A DNA stretch of 64,000 nt from Eudromia elegans (GCA_003342815.1 PTEX01000420.1:290995-354994), one strand, 5' to 3'. Counted from the stretch's first letter, positions 27,721-43,079 are shown. Program-made: numbers and translations. Notes: generated by a model from the sequence alone, not told the origin.

Positions 27721-28624
27721 CTGGGCTTTCTGTGTTTAAACACAGCCCTGTTGCTCTTGCACACACTGAACAAGCAAGGCCTCTTGCATTTTCTTACTAC
27801 AGATTGCCACAAGTTTGAGTTACACCTGATGGCATCACGCTCGTATTTCCTCAGAATGCATGAGCCTGTCCAGATCTTCCTTCATATGGTTTTGTTTAGC
27901 TTCTGTTCAGCTGATTTGAACCAAGCATGGGGTGGCTTTGAAACAAATGTGCAAAACAAAAGCCTTTGGTTTCAGTCACAGAAATCTCCATTTACCATCT
28001 ATTCTAATCAGTTACCCCCATTCCACTTTTTTCCCCATTCACCTTCAGCTATGTAATCCACCTTCTCTTCCTAATCCAAATTAGGATTTACAGACAGCAG
28101 ACAGCCCTCCTGATTGACTTAATTAGAAATCCCCACCTAAAATGAAAATCCCCTAGACAGAGAAGAGCTGTTCTTGCTTTTTTGCTTTCTTTTGCAGAAA
28201 TCTCTGCAAAGATGATATTAAAATTGAAAGGCAGGTGAGCAAAAGAGGAATAAAAAAATGAAAAACCACAAGAATAAGTAGCCATTTATGCTAAATCTTC
28301 TCTTTAAATGTTGTCTGGAGTAACCTCACACCAGCATGCATCTCAGGAGTAACAGCAAAGGATAACTGAGATTTGACATTGCCTGTCAAAATTTTGGTCT
28401 CCCACACACTCCGGGGCAGTAGGCAGTATTTTTAAAAAGTTGTTATTAAATACTTATGTGTTCCAGAGCCAGTTAAAATGGGGGTTTTTTCAGCTTGAAT
28501 TTGTGTTAGGTTGAAAATTGTTTTAAGCCTCAGATTCTTCTTGAAAGCAGCACAAGCTGAATTTGTGTTGACTACTCCTGTCTGCTTTTCTTAAAAATTA
28601 TCAGGACAATAATAAAATAAATAG

Positions 28625-28692
28625 TATTTTATTTTATTTTATTTTATTTTATTTTATTTTATTTTATTTTATTTTATTTTATTTTATTTTAT
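28625..28692 (+). repeat. (ATTTT)n microsatellite, about 13 units
   Basis: A perfect pentanucleotide array flanked by AT-rich sequence. It lies just left of an ancient LINE remnant. Confidence 0.95.
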
Positions 28693-28739
28693 ATCTAAAT
28701 TTAATTTAAATAAATAATTATAGGCTTATTTAATGCAGT

Positions 28740-29570
28740 AACTGGGAAGTGTCAGTGTTGGGCTGCAGCATGCCTCAGAGGATCATCTAATCCATTTCCT
28801 CTGGACCGCAGCACAATCAGGCACCTCCAGATGACAACGGTTGAGGTGTGGCCACAGCATTCACAAGCGAAGTGATAGCAAAAGAGAGTCTGAGGGGCAC
28901 CGACTTACGCCTCTTCATGTGGGTGTTCAACCTAGTTGTCCTCATGATGTCCTCATATTGCCAAGATAACATGTTTTTGGAACATTTGCTTGACTAATTA
29001 TTTTAGAAAGCATTTCTTTATGCTAGCCCACAACATTTTTATGGCAGATTAAAATAATTGCTTCTTTACAATTTCCCACAGGACAGAACAGGATATTCAG
29101 CTGTCCTCTCCGGGTACTGCAAGACTACTCCCATGGTATTGCTTGTTACATACCCTTAAAGCCTAGGGTGCCAGTCATACTATTCCACACCAAGCTTCAC
29201 CAGCATTTTCCCAAGTCTTACATCTGATGATCTTTTTAAGAGAATCCAGAATTAGATCTTTTTGTAAATTGATCGTGTCACTGATCCAGATTAAACTTCT
29301 GAACTGCAAACCCAGATCCCTCTCTACAATATGCTTGCATGAGAAATAAGCTCTATGCTCCGTTTCTATTTGTACATTGATTTATTTTCTTACATACAAC
29401 ATTTCTCACTTCTGTGTTGCTTTTTTTTTCTTTTTAGCATCAGATCATCTCTTCAGTTTGCCAAAAATCATGATGGATTAAGAATCTGTCCCCCAGAGTG
29501 CTCGCAGGCTCTCCAAATCTTCATCACATGAAAATTTTCTGCTCACTAGGTGCCTTTCACACCTAGCCAG
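28740..29570 (-). mobile_element. Ancient CR1/L3-like LINE remnant
   Basis: Plus-strand words such as aatctgtcccccagagtgct, gatctttttaagag and cagatccctctctacaat follow the order seen in old CR1/L3 3' regions read in antisense. The remnant is highly diverged, with no open frame. Confidence 0.5.
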
Positions 29571-32500
29571 TTAATTAAAATATTGCATGGAAATGGTCTG
29601 GGAGCATAATAATAAACTGCACAGTAAACACAATGTTTGAAAAAGCTGTGAACACCTCCAGTAAAGGAAATCCTACAATATGTATCTCTCTGTATAGCTA
29701 TAGGCAGTAGCAATGATGTTGACCTCACCATTTTCAGCAAATTCTGGCACTTTTCAAGTTGCACCAATTAGCAGTCACTGACGAAGAAAAGATTTATCTG
29801 AACAGTTTCAATTAAAAAACTCACTAGAAAGATATTAAATAATATCAACTGAAAAGTTAAACTGCTCAGACATCTTCAAGCATGTTAAACATGATGAAGA
29901 CACACAAGTCAGTGATCCAGTCTTATCTTAGCCCTGCAACTAGCTCACAGCAAATTTGTACCTAGGAGAAATCATTTCATAAACAGGTATAACAAAATGT
30001 TGCTGTCTCAAACACAGATATTTTATATTTTCCAAAACATATTGTTGTGGCTGTTGCTCAAGCTGTTGTTGGCGTTATTACTACTGTTCTTCTTCTAAAT
30101 CAAAACTAAAGTAAAGAAACAAAGATATATACCTTTACGATGTAAACCTTTTTGTTCTCGCCTCTTTGCTGCAGCCACATGCACTTGTGCCAATATTGAT
30201 GAGCACATCCACAAGCTTTAAGCCGGTTCACTGCAATAAAAAATCCCAGTGATCTCTGTCAGCAACTCGGAGGGAAGGATTCCCTTTGCCCTGCTGTGGA
30301 GGGACAGAACTATGAGGCAGCCAAAGCTTGTGCTTGCTGCCAAACCAAACATCACCCACTCTCTGAATTGGAGGTGCTGAAGTGCAATTGAGAATTAACC
30401 TCCCCGTTAGGACCTTAATAACTTAAAACAGCAACCACCACCATGGAATCAGAAACAGTCACTGTTACCTGAGTTGAACAGCAGGGTTAATTATCCTTAA
30501 TACAGATTAAGTGATTTGGATCCATATCTGGGACCCAAAAAGAGAGTCTGCCCCTGCTGGAAAAAAAATAACATAAAAAAGAGCCTTTTCCCTGGGACAG
30601 CTGCAGTACTCCCTGCTCCATAGTTGCTTCCTGGGGAACACAGCAGGCAGAAGAATTGGGAAGAAGACCAGCAGTATCTGAAATGAATCCTTCAAAAGTA
30701 ATTCATGCAAATAGGAACTCACCTGCCATGTTAGAAGCTTCAATTTTATTCAACTTGTTCTTTATAAATAAGCTTTGTAAGAAGTACATTATAATGATCT
30801 TTAAAAAAAAAAGAAAGAAAAGTACACATTTTATTTTTCATACATATGTAGTATGCAGTCCCATTCTGGAAGTAGATTTCAAGGAAAGGCAATGTGGTAA
30901 GAAGTAGGTAGTCACGATTCACCCAATGAAGATATGAGTACCACTTCAAACAGCTAGAATCTCTTGAAATGGATGGGGGTGCCTGCATGCTAAACAATCA
31001 TTTTGCACATGGAGAGACCTACAAACCCAACCCCAACATGTCCAAACTTTTTCATGAGCTATACTCACTGAAGCTGTTACACAACATCAGAGACTTGATG
31101 TCCAAACACGTGCATGAGCGTTCATGTCCTTCCCATTCACTTAGTAACTGCTTTTTTTCCCCCAGATCTCTACTCTTGTGCCTTGTTCACCCTACCTTTG
31201 CTCATGACAGTTGTATGGCTGGCTGGGATGCACTTTAGGCATCTGCTAACGGTGGCCAGGGCCCCTTGGCAGTCATGGTTCCTCATTCAGCCCTACCCAG
31301 GGATGTCCCAAGAGCAGTTGGTCCAGAGTGCCTGGACAGAGCACAGACCTGAAGCTGGGCAGCAGTGCTGGGGCAGAGGAGAGGTCAGACCTCATCACGG
31401 TGCTTCTCGGTACCGCCTTATAGCTATAAAATAGCAACACGCTACAGTCTGTTGTCACTGATTGCTTGTACTGCTTTTTCATTGTAATTACAGGAGAGAC
31501 ACAGAGTGAGAAGAGTATGTCTAACAAAGTGCTCGTGTGATGCAGCTGTGTCCATTCCTAATCCTTCACTGATGCCTCATCAAAAGAGTACTGTACTTGC
31601 TGTTTGCTTCATTTATGGAAGGTCAGCATGCTTGGAAGCTATTGTTCTAGAGCATTACAGACTTTTTACACATCTCTCTGGTATTGTTCCAAAGTATTGT
31701 GTGCAGAAATGAGTCAATTGGTATACAGATTGTCTATCATTAAAGCCATTTCAAAATCAGCTTCGTCATTGGTTTAGTGCTGGAACTTTCGCATACTTAA
31801 GGAATGTAATGTGTTGTTCTACACATACGATATTGGTGAGCAGGTTATACCAAACTCATCCAGGACTCATCTTAGTTTCTATATATGCAGAACTTCTGAT
31901 CTCAAGGGAAATTCTGCCCAAGTTAGAGTTGCAAGCTGGAGTCCTCTGCTTATATCATATCTCCTTTGTGAACCAATAGGTCTGTACGGATTGTATATGA
32001 CCATATCAGTCACAGTACTTTACCCTCTCCACTACTGTCCACTGAGTTGCCTTTTGCCTCAATGACCAAACATGTGCTTAAAAGGCCACAGAGTGTTTGC
32101 TATTGAAGCAAACCAGCTATTGAAGAGCTGTCAGCCCTCTGAGTTGCTTCTTTTTTCCACCAGATGGCATGTTCTCCACAGCAATTTGTACTTCATGTGA
32201 CAGCAACTGCCTTTCTGTGGATGGCACTGAAACCCTCTCAGCATCCTTACACAACTGAAGTCCACAAGTACCCACGGTAGAATGTACTACTTAGTTTGTA
32301 CTATTGATTTTCACCTTTGAGCAACAAATAATCCTTCAAAAATGAGAAATACTTGCCTTTTCTGTTTAGTATATTCACACAGTCATTTAGCCTTTCCTTT
32401 GGTTTTCTTTTCTGAAGTTTGTATTCATGCATCTTGGTATAGAATCTGAATCCAGTCATCTACAAATAACATATTTTAATGACTTATATGTGAAAAGAGA

Positions 32501-35500
32501 AAGTAAAACAAGTATTTTTATTTGCAGCTGCATTATGGATGTACTAATTGTCATAAAACAGTTTTCTATCTTTAACAAGTGAAATGTATAAGCATAATCA
32601 GAATAAAATGAAAGTAAAAATTTAAAACTATTTTTTAAAAGAGTTTCAGTTTCTGTGTTAGCTGGATAGGTTGGTTCCCATAATATCATGTTGTCTAACA
32701 GTCTTCTCTGGTCCCGCACTACAAAAGCATGTTTAATAGATTACAATTTATTGAAGTAAAATTACTGTAGGAATAACTTCTTTGCTTACTTGACATGCAG
32801 CAATCTCAAGGCTAAGGAACACTTACTTGAAAAGATAAACCTTTGCTTCTAAAACTTTCCAAAATGATGAAGTAGATACTGAAGGAACTAGGGAAAACAT
32901 ACGATGGCTAAGTTTTGCTCTGTAATAGATACAAACCTGCTGTTATAGGAACATATATGGATGAGTTTTAGCTTACTCAGCAGAAGGAGATCAATCAGAG
33001 CCTCACTGCAGTGACACACTACTTCACACCCTGCAGGCTTTAGAAGTATGTGGAGCTTGTCCTGAGTCTCTTCTACCAGTTACAGTTCAATCTGAGGCCC
33101 GGGGACAGCTGCTGCCTCCAGTTACTGGTCAGAGTTATTTTGTGCAGACATCGGAATCCAAACATCAGGGATTGGCTTGTGCTGAATTTTTGCACAGCTC
33201 ATACACAAGCGCCGCCTACAATTGAACGAGTTCAAGGTAGGAATGATTTTCAAAACAGGACTGGCTGCCCTTTCCTAATACTGCAAGTCAAGATGCTGAT
33301 TCTGCGGGCATTTCTGTTTGCGATCCATTTTCAATGCACAAAATGACATCAGTCATTGGCCAAATGTGACTGTTGATGGTGCTGAAACCAAAAAGTAGGA
33401 GGAACTTGATCTGGGGCTAATTTCTTTTTAGCTATCAGAAGGCAAGCACCTTTAGGTAGAAGGCAGAGTAGCCTTAGGACTCTGAGAAGAGGCAGAGCCA
33501 GATTTGGGGTCCTGTGGCTGGAAGAGTTCCTCTGACAAGGAGGCAGATGGATTCCTCTCCTAAACCTGAGCAACCCCTAGGTTCACTGTCTGATCCAGTT
33601 ACTGCTCTACAATGTCTGCAGAGTTTTAGTGACGCTTTGGGCTCAGGACGGAATACTGCCTGTGCATCTGAACTACCTGGTTCAGGCAAGAGAAGCCTGA
33701 CAGATCAGAAGCATGTGGTCCCCACTGTGCTTATATTTGCTTTTACATTTGGAGGGATTTCATACTTCTCAGGTGCAGCCAACTGGTTTAATTTGCCTAC
33801 ACTGTGATGTTCTGTCCCTTCCCAAGGAGATGTGGCAGAAAGCGTGACTGAAGCCACGGTCACAGGAAAGACGTGTCTCCCACTGCCCCAGTGTGAAGGA
33901 CATGTGCAAGTCAGGCTATCAGTGCACAGAGCTTGGAGTCAGCACCACCTGGCTGTGACTTCATATCTTGTCCCCAGTCAGGTGCCGTCCATTCAATCTT
34001 GTTCTACTTCCAGTCTCTAGCACTGTCTCTGGGAAATCAGAGCAATCAGTGCAGAAAGCTTTTCTTGACTGGCACTAGAAGAAGCATATCCAAAACACAG
34101 CTTGTGACCTGCAAAGTAGGAGCTTTGCCATTTGGGGAACAAGGAAGTATTAACCATATTCAGTACATTAGGAAACGTGGCTCTTAATCTAATACACTTC
34201 CTGCTGCATCTTTATCTCAGAACTCGTGGTGAATCTCAGAGGCTGTAGGTACAGAAGGAGCACACAGTGGAATCACTCCTATGAAAGGAGGTCTGATTCA
34301 CGGGCCAGGTAAGGGTTTGGATGGAAACATCCCCATCCTGAGCAATGCTGAATCTTTGTCTACATCTTTTTCTGATTCTGAGTAGTGCTTGCAACTGTAT
34401 CAAAACTAAGAGAAGCTCACAAGGTAATTTTAAAGAGCATCAGGGTAATACCAGCCAGTTCTATTTGTTTTTATATAAAACTGCCCTTTAAGACCTTTCA
34501 ATATAGGCAAATAGTGAACACTAATTTACTCTTCCTGCACATCTATATGCAATGCACTCTTATGTAGTCAACTGAGTGTTGCCTAATACAAGAGTATTGC
34601 TTTGATTTTGTGTTCCTCTATCTATTGACTTAGCACACTACAACTATCCTGGTGCCATTTTGAACACTTGATTTATGACTTATACCTGGGTTTTATTGAA
34701 ATAAAAGGTACATTTTGTGTTCCTCTGAAAGACAGCAAGCATTGCTTCTATGGCTATAGCAACTTGTTTGCTCAGCTACAAAATTACCAGAGCAGATTTT
34801 GTTCATGTTGAACTTCTAAGAAGGCACCTTCAATAAAATGAGATGTGATAATTCATAATGAGACACTCTAAAAAACTATAGGCTCTTCTCTACATTTAAT
34901 TTTGAAATCTAGCTGTGTAAATTTAGTTTCAGAATTCACCAAACAGATCCTAAGAAAATATTTTACAGATTAATGCTTACTAATGGGTTTAGCTAAGCAA
35001 TATATTTTATTAGAATTAGATTCTACAGAACTAAGAAAGTTATTTAAATGTGTAACTCACTTATTACAATAATTCAGTAAAGGCATATGATAAATGATTC
35101 CCTCACACAGCCAGAAACCTAGAATTTACAGTTTTAAGGTAATGGACTATAAAGAAACAAGCAGAGATTGCATTTATTGGACAATAAAAAGGAGCAACCC
35201 AACTGGAACCCTACTCATGTCAGAAGTGTCTCTCTATTGCACTATGATATCTTTATCTGTACTCCTCTGTTTTTTCTGTTTCTTTTTCCAAGATATCCAT
35301 GCTGAAACCCCCATGTAAGGGCTTGTCTTTGGATGCCATAGTAGTAGTATTGCTGCACTGGAGATAGCCTAACAGACTCAAGGTAGCTTTTTCTGAGGAT
35401 CGAAGTCAGAGTACCAACTTCCATACATACGCATTAACTTAGTGGATGCCAAATCTAGTGGAGAGGATCTTGCAAACTGCATGTACTAGGTCCTGTGACA

Positions 35501-38500
35501 TAGCAGGCTGCTATAGAAGATGTTTTGCTTTAAGGAGTATATGAGTTCAAGAGAATGAGTACTACAAGATTTCTCACTTCTTTCTACATTAAGAAGGGGA
35601 AGCATGCAATATCACATGGTAAATTTGGCAAATACCAAATAGATCGGATTGCATAGGAAGAAGAGAGCAAGGAATAACAGACATGGAAAGGAGAACTTCT
35701 ACCAGTATAGATATCCATATTTACTTCTATCCAAGTACTGATGTTTTCCTTGAACAAGGCTGAGGCGTTAACTTCTGTTCTTAGAATGTTTTATATGCAA
35801 CAAGGTCACTCCTAGCGACCTTGAAAACAAAGAAAATACTGTATATATGCAACTTTGTGTCCCATACAGTCAAATACATCACAACATTGAAAATCAGCAT
35901 TACATGTGTATATATATATAAAAATAGGTGTGTATTGCTTTCTATAGACTCTGAATAACAACTTTAGTTCTAAGTGCAGATCTGCTGTTTTTAACAAAAG
36001 TCATTATCAAATGAAACAAGTATACGTAGAAAAAACAGTGTTCTCATTTTCCTGTTAAAACAGGAAATTATGCTTTCTTAAACAACAAAATGTGTTATTT
36101 CCTGGGCACAAACATAAGTTTCAGTGGGGAGAGCTTGCAAAGCTCCAACTTCAGGATGGAATTCAATAAGGATGATCTAACAAGTGGATTAGAAGAGCTT
36201 CAATCTGCCCATTTAGTTGGGTAATTTTACAGACACCAGTGTAAAACTTGCTCTCTGATGTATGCTGTCACATAATTACATGAAACATGTTGCCTACAGA
36301 CACAGTAGGCCCCTATTACATGTTTGATTTAATTATGTCAACACAGATTACTTATGCCAACAAGATATACCACGACGCAGTTAGAAATTGTTTTACGTAC
36401 TGAACTTTGTCTGCCTCTAGTGCCTAAAGAAATATGAAATCTTGGATCTCATTAATTCAGTCTATTCTGAAGCTGAGAAATAAAGGATTTTTATCTGAAC
36501 TGGTTATAAGTAAGTCCAAGAAGTACTGGATAACTCCTTGAATTAGAAAGAAAAACCCAAGAGATATTTAAAAACGTGCCAGCACTCATGGATAGGAGGT
36601 AGTATACAAGATTGACAAGGAGGCAGACAGAGTTCAGGAAAGGGCATGCACAAGCATTTATACTTATTTGTTAGCAACTTAGCAACCGAATTACAAGTGA
36701 TTTAGGCTATTTGCAAAATCTCTGAAGCTTCATTATGCTTTTAAACTACTGTCATACACAGCTGAATTTCACCAGCACATCCAGCTCAACCCTAGAAGCA
36801 GAGCAGGCCCCTTGCCCTTCTGGGACTCCCCAGCTTGTCCAAGGACACTGGGGATGGAGCTGCAGGGCAATTGCCCCTGGCCCGCTGCCCTGAACCTCTC
36901 AGGCCAGCTCTGTAATTCTTCAGAGACCACTCAGGACCCAACTCATGCAAGCAGGACACCTCAACAGGTTCCCAGGTTGCAGGAACTAGGCAGAGCAAAC
37001 CAGTTTGAAAGAACCACTTCCTTCCAAAGTATGCAGCTGTGGCAGGTACTCCAGCACCACCAGGCAGTAGAGGATCTGCTGAATGGGGCAGTGGGTGTTG
37101 CTAAGCCAGTGGCTAGCCTGTGTGTATTTTGAGGAGAGTTTATTTGAAGCAAGCTTTCATCTGGTCTCCTGGGCTGAGCAGCTGGCAGCAGTGAGGACCT
37201 GGGGGGCAGGGGGTCCTGCAGCTCATCTTCCCATTTGGTTCTAACCAAGAGCTGGGGGAGATCTCCACAGGATAGAGTGCGGCTCAGGAGGCTGGGGGCG
37301 TGGGAAGACTCATTTCAGGAGCTCACTCCTATCTCCAATGACACTCTAGGGTGGATGTCTCTTAAAGAACTCTGCTCTTAAAGAATTCAGCTCCATTTTT
37401 CACCAGGAGGAGAGAATTCAGTATTCATACCCAGAAGGCAGGTTGCTCCCAAACTTGAAATCAAAGCCAAGGATCACTACAATCTCTGACAACAGCAGCC
37501 ACATTTTCTTCTTTAACCTGGTCACAGTATCCTGAATAGGAATAACCAAACTTATTTTGTCAATGCAATATTTCATTTAGAATGGCTGGAACCTAGCATA
37601 TATAAAAGTAATAAAGAAATGGATATTGCAGTGGAAGTGGAATTATTAAAGACAAGAATGATACCGTATTATTAAAAATATTTTTAACTATTTTATAACT
37701 GAGATTTCAAGCAGTATTTTGATGCCTGACTAAACATAGCCATTATGAGCTTAATACTTGTCTTATAATCAGAATACACAAACTGCACACATGAATACAA
37801 TTGCATCTACTCTATATTTGAAACCAGAACCATAATTCAAATGAAAAAAGACAAGGACCCAGGACCATGAGGTTGGAGTGGGAAAACATGTCATTTGCAA
37901 TTCTCCGCTGTCCTCTAAAGGCTGTTCCAGGAACTTCAAGCTTGGAGACTGAACATTCTGCTTATTGACTAGAGTGCAAGCCAGTGGGTCACAGACAAGC
38001 AGGGGTTTTGTGAGCTCTCCAAGAGAGAAATCTAACAAGGCACGTGGAGATGATGATGTTTGTGTATTGTGTTACACTGCACTTGCAGAACGGCTGCACT
38101 TGACAAGACAAAGTCAGTGAGATTTCTATGGTGCTGTCTATCAATATCTTTTACAGGATAAGAAACAAAATATTTCAGTTCTGTTACAGATGTTTCAATG
38201 GCCTTGGTCATTCGTCCAAAAGTATATATTCTGCTATTGTCTTAAAATTTACTTCACTTAGCAAAGTTGCAGTGAATAGGAATTCTACCTTTCTCATTTA
38301 TCAAAACTCATTCTCCTCATTTTATATTCCCCATTTTATATTCCCTTCACCTTTTCCACTATTCACTGAAATGTGCAGTTGCACTTTTTTACACTGGATG
38401 GCTAACATGGCTGTTTTCCTGATAATTTAACTTTCTTCAATATACCCCATTGTAATATGCTCTAATTCGTATTTTATACAGATTGAGTTTTTAAAATTAT

Positions 38501-41500
38501 GTGCTAATTTGCACTATTAATTGCTCTTCTAATTCTATCCGTAATTTTACTCAATTTCTTTACATATTTCAGTCCTGTTCAATAGAAACAAGAGGCAAAA
38601 TTCAATACAAACATCTTCTTTTAAAAATGTAGCATGTTGTTAGCAAGCAAACAAGCTGACTATGTTCTTTGTTTCTCTCTTGGCTATATTTTGAAACCTC
38701 TAAGGGGAGATGAAGTGACCTTGCCTAGTCATGGTAATGTTCCCGTGTTAGAAGTGAGGGATCGTAGATGCTTAACCCATCTGTACTTGTAGCATACACC
38801 TCAATGCAAATAATTGGCTTTTCTTTTCCATAGTGTTGTAAGATTCAATACACATGGTAATAACACTGTGACAGTTTTTCTTATCATATCTTTTAATATT
38901 CAGAGTGACAGTAGCCATCATTCCACTTGCATTTTCCATATTGTATTGTATAGCAAACTTAATTGCAGTTCTGATGGCTTCTGGAGGAAAACATTTCACA
39001 GAATTTGTTCCACAAAAAGATAAAACAAATTGACTGTACAATGATAGAAATTTTGCCTCCTACGCTCTTCATAGCTTTCTATATATGCTTTTTCTTTCTC
39101 TCCTCTTTTCTTCATGTCTGTGGTCACCATCTGCTGCCTGTCAACATCTCTGCTCTGTTTTTCTCTTCCCTTCTCTCCTTTCGTGACAGACCAGCCATCA
39201 CCTTGGTTTCTTTTATCTACCTTTTTTATCCTCTTTGTCCTCTCAGACCCATCACATTTATTCTTTCCCCTGTCCTATCATCTGCACTTCAGTATTTTCA
39301 GTATTTCAAGTTTGGGGCCAATGATTTTATTAGGGAACACACAAAACTGGGTAACTAAAGGGCATTAGCAAAAACGTATTTCTAAAACAGAAAGAAAGAA
39401 AACAAATACTAACTGAGGCACCGATGTTCATTTTCTAATGAAAGACAGTAATTATAAAGCTATCTCTTAGAAGGAATTTTGGTTGCCGTATAGGTTGATG
39501 AGCTAGAATAAACCATTTAAAATACTGTGCCAGGGAACCTAGCTTAATAGAGACCTGATGGCTTGTGCTTTAAATCCTTAGTATTCCCTGTCAACATACA
39601 AATAATGTATTTTTGAAAGATTTTAAAACTACTGCTCCGCAAACTCTCAGAGTACAACAAGTTACATCAATGGCTGCAAAAACTTTGCACTCTGGCCAGT
39701 TACAGAGTATGAAAGACAACATCCTACTTTGGTTGCCTGTTATACTCAGCATCATGACTAATGCTGATTTGTTGGATTGGGTAGAACAGGTAACTGTCCC
39801 TGTCCTCTTTAGAAACACCTTCATGTCTCTTTCAGCTGCCTCAATACCTTTTTCCCTCTTTCCACTTACTACAGGCATATTAGAAGTTAAAGTGAGATCT
39901 TATCTTCCAAGGCACCAAAAGATTACTTCCAAAATAAATTTGGTATATCTGACCATCTTTATTTGTGTAAATTAAGTACAACTATCATTTAGAAGTGCTC
40001 ATTAAGGTCAACATCAGGAAACATGCATGATATGTATGGTCCATGGAGGACTTTAAGTCTAGAAGTTTTTAAATAAGCTCCAATATTCTGTCCATGGACC
40101 CCTGAAATTGTTTTAATCATTCATTAGCTTTCAACTGTTTGTGTTCAAGAATTAAGAACATGTGTTCTTAATACTAAAAATCATTGCTAGATGTGATAAA
40201 CTGGAAGTTATAGTTTTCACACAGACCAAATACAATTGGCCATTCTTGATAGAAATGGTATTTTTAAGGCGTGAATGATATTTTTAAGGCATGAAAGAAT
40301 TCTTGTGCAGAAAATGAGCATCCTAGATGGCAAGCCGAAAATAGAATCATTCTACGTTTATAAAAATAATCATGTAGATTTAGTTTTTTAGAAAGAAAAG
40401 TACCCTCCAGTACAGAATAAAAAGGCCTTGGCATTTGTTCATTGGTTCAATTGCATCAGGATTTATCATTATTTTCTGCAATTCTTTTTACATGTGCTAT
40501 AATAGGAGAAAATTTAAAAGGCTTTGAGAAAAAAAAATCAAATCAATCAAATAAAGCATATTACTGTTATATTTTGACCCTGATCTCATACTCTAACTAT
40601 TTTTCTGAAAAATGCAATCTGTAATGTGCTTCTTTACTTCATAGCCAATGTTTTCTAGGTATTACAATTGCATCTTGCTGTGTCCTGATATAATCAAGCT
40701 TTTGTGACTTGCAGAAGAAGATTAAATTTTCTAAGGCTGTTCTTTATCTTTTTTTTCTTCAGAGTTCATTTTGGTCAAAAGAGAATTTCTGTATCAGTTA
40801 CCAGAACAAATATCTCTTACAGTTTAAAAGAATAAGCCATAAGTACGCTTCATGTCTTTTTCTTTTAAGGTTTTTATGATACTATCAGTATCATACTAAC
40901 GTTATGATACGTCAGTAGTTCCTCACCTCACTAGACTCACATCTCATGAAGTCCCAAAGCAGTCAATAATTTTGTCCTTTTTTTTTTTCCTCTTCCTCTC
41001 TTTACTAGAGTTTCTTAGAAATATCTTTAGTTCTTCACAGTTCTGAGAGGGAAGGGGAGATGATCGTTTATCTGTTAGTGATGGCTCAGGGGCAGGATAC
41101 AGCCAGCAGGAGGAGCTCGGCCTTTTTCAGCCCAGAAATGGGACTGCATGAACAGGCAGCTGTATTTATATTTTCAGATGCTGTAGTTCCAGCAGAAAAA
41201 CATTGAAATTACTAGTTGAAAGTCTTCATTAGATAACTTAAAGAATAGAGTAGATAAACAAAGAACAGAGCTGAAAGAATTTTAAGTGCTTTTTAAGGTA
41301 CTTTTAAGAGTGAAAATCTTTAATATTGATGGTAGTGGATAAACAGTTCAGAGTTTAAGAAAAAGGACAAAACTTCTATATTTCTCTTTAGAAATTATGC
41401 TAGAACTGTGCTTCTGCCACATCCTGAAAGATAAGCCAGTTGTAAGGCAGAAAGAAGTTGTCAATTTCTGCATTAAAGGTACACATTTATGTAGAATTCA

Positions 41501-41694
41501 ATATTTGCCACCAGACACAGATGAAATACAAGAGGTGAGAGTCTATATTTTTCTCTCACTTTTGTTAGAGGTTGGCAAATCTGGTAGTATAATAGGGATG
41601 GGGGCTACTGCAGCTCCATGCTCCCAGGTCCAACCGGTAGCAAGGCTGAATATGTGTTTACAGTAACCACCCACCCAGATACACTTATGCAACT
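29571..41694. other. AT-rich non-coding DNA
   Basis: No supported gene. Small local repeats occur at 31,036-31,125 (two copies of atgtccaaac...catgagc) and 40,250-40,290 (a 20-bp tandem copy of tatttttaaggc). Open frames of up to about 120 codons (39.0-39.9 kb) lack splice or domain support. Confidence 0.55.
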
Positions 41695-41872
41695 CACACA
41701 CATATAAAAATAGAAATAGATATAGAAATAATATACACATTATACATAGAGGGGGTGTGTGTGTATATTATATACACGCTTATACCTACAAATGGTATGC
41801 ATAAATATATATATATGCACACATTATATAAAGATGTGTATGTATATATATATACACACACACACACACATG
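41695..41872. repeat. Compound TG/TA/CA microsatellite
   Basis: Blocks of (GT)n, (AT)n and (AC)n are interspersed with short unique sequence, ending in a pure (AC) run. The repeat abuts the break point of the minus-strand CR1 fragment. Confidence 0.9.
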
Positions 41873-42480
41873 AGCTGCCAGACAGTGCTCCTACCACCTG
41901 TGACTGTGAGGCTACTTGCAGCTGTCTGTAAATGGCCTCATCCACTTCCTCACCAGGTGGCCTGTCGTCAGCACCCACCACACTGTTGCCCCTCTTGGCC
42001 TGCCCTTTAACCCTCCCTCACAGGCTTTCGACTTGCACTTCACTCGCCTCTAGACAGACCTCCATACATTACAGTTGCTCTCTCACATAAAGAGCAACTC
42101 CACCATCCTGCCTTCCTTGCCTGTCCTTCCTAAAAAGCACAAAGCCAGCCATGGCCACATTCCAGTCATGAGAGCTGTCCCACCATGCCTCAGTAAATGC
42201 AATGAGATCATGGCCTTGCATGTGAGCTTGCAACCATTTACCCGTGTTTATTCCCCACGCTGTGTGCATTTGAGGCATTTGAGTTAGACTCCCAACGTGC
42301 CTCTTTCTAGCTGGAGCATCTCTAAGTTCTCTATAGGGGCCTTCTTTAGGTCTCCTGTTAATCTGTGTTCCTTCTCCAGGCTCCAGGCATCCTTTTCTAG
42401 CTCTGGTGTTAAACTGAATGGCATGGTATACCATCCCAAACCTTATTACAAGCATTCCTGATGACATTCTGCTCCCCTGT
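41873..42480 (-). mobile_element. Fragment of a minus-strand CR1, endonuclease region
   Basis: The minus strand reads HDLIAFTEAWWDSSHDWNVA and GFVLFRKDRQGRQDGGVALY, which are CR1 endonuclease blocks (42069-42467). Beyond a short shifted piece come RPPGEEVDEAIYRQLQVAS blocks (41694-41981). It ends at the dinucleotide repeat; the RT and 3' end are missing. Confidence 0.85.
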
Positions 42481-43079
42481 GGAATCTAGCTTAAGGTCAT
42501 ATCACTAAGCCGCACTAGCTCATGAACGAGGAGCCTTTTCCTCCTTTGGAAACATGAATCCCATTCGGTGCCAGCATGTCAGGTGCCGTGTAAGGCTTCC
42601 TGTTGTCAAAGAATCCAAAGCTTTCGCAATTACACCAGCCATGAAGGAATCGATGCCATGAAAGCATATGGACTGCTCACCAGGTTGGCAGCACCCACTG
42701 TTCCCTCAGAAGATCCTCTGCTATTCCCTCCACTGCAAGCTGGCAACAGAGTCACCAATGTTTTCAGAGGTGGCAACCACTCCACCACTTTCTTGTGCAC
42801 AGGTAGAAGACAACTTGGGGACACCTTAAAAGAGCACACAGGATCCCGTGCTTTCCTCGAATAGTCTTGTATTCCCCTTTTTGCCCCACCTTGAGTATTC
42901 CTACCTTTTGGTTACCTTTGTGCCATTTTGAAGACAACTTCTTCCTATCATAGTCATTTCTGTACTCTTTACTGACCAAACCTCTCTGATTTTTCCCTAC
43001 TTGAAGACTTTCAGATTCTGTATGTGGAATACCACTGAGCTATACTCATCAGCCTCTGCTCTCACATTAAGCACCCTCT
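42481..43079 (-). other. Probable 5' part of the minus-strand CR1
   Basis: Minus-strand words such as NGIHVSK-like and KGLL-like fragments near 42,520-42,580 suggest decayed CR1 sequence upstream of the endonuclease. The rest is unrecognised. No gene is seen. Confidence 0.35.

Noticed and set aside
39005..39975. Overlapping 90-120 codon frames on both strands
   Set aside because: Pyrimidine-rich composition explains the plus-strand frame; no splice pairing or domain.
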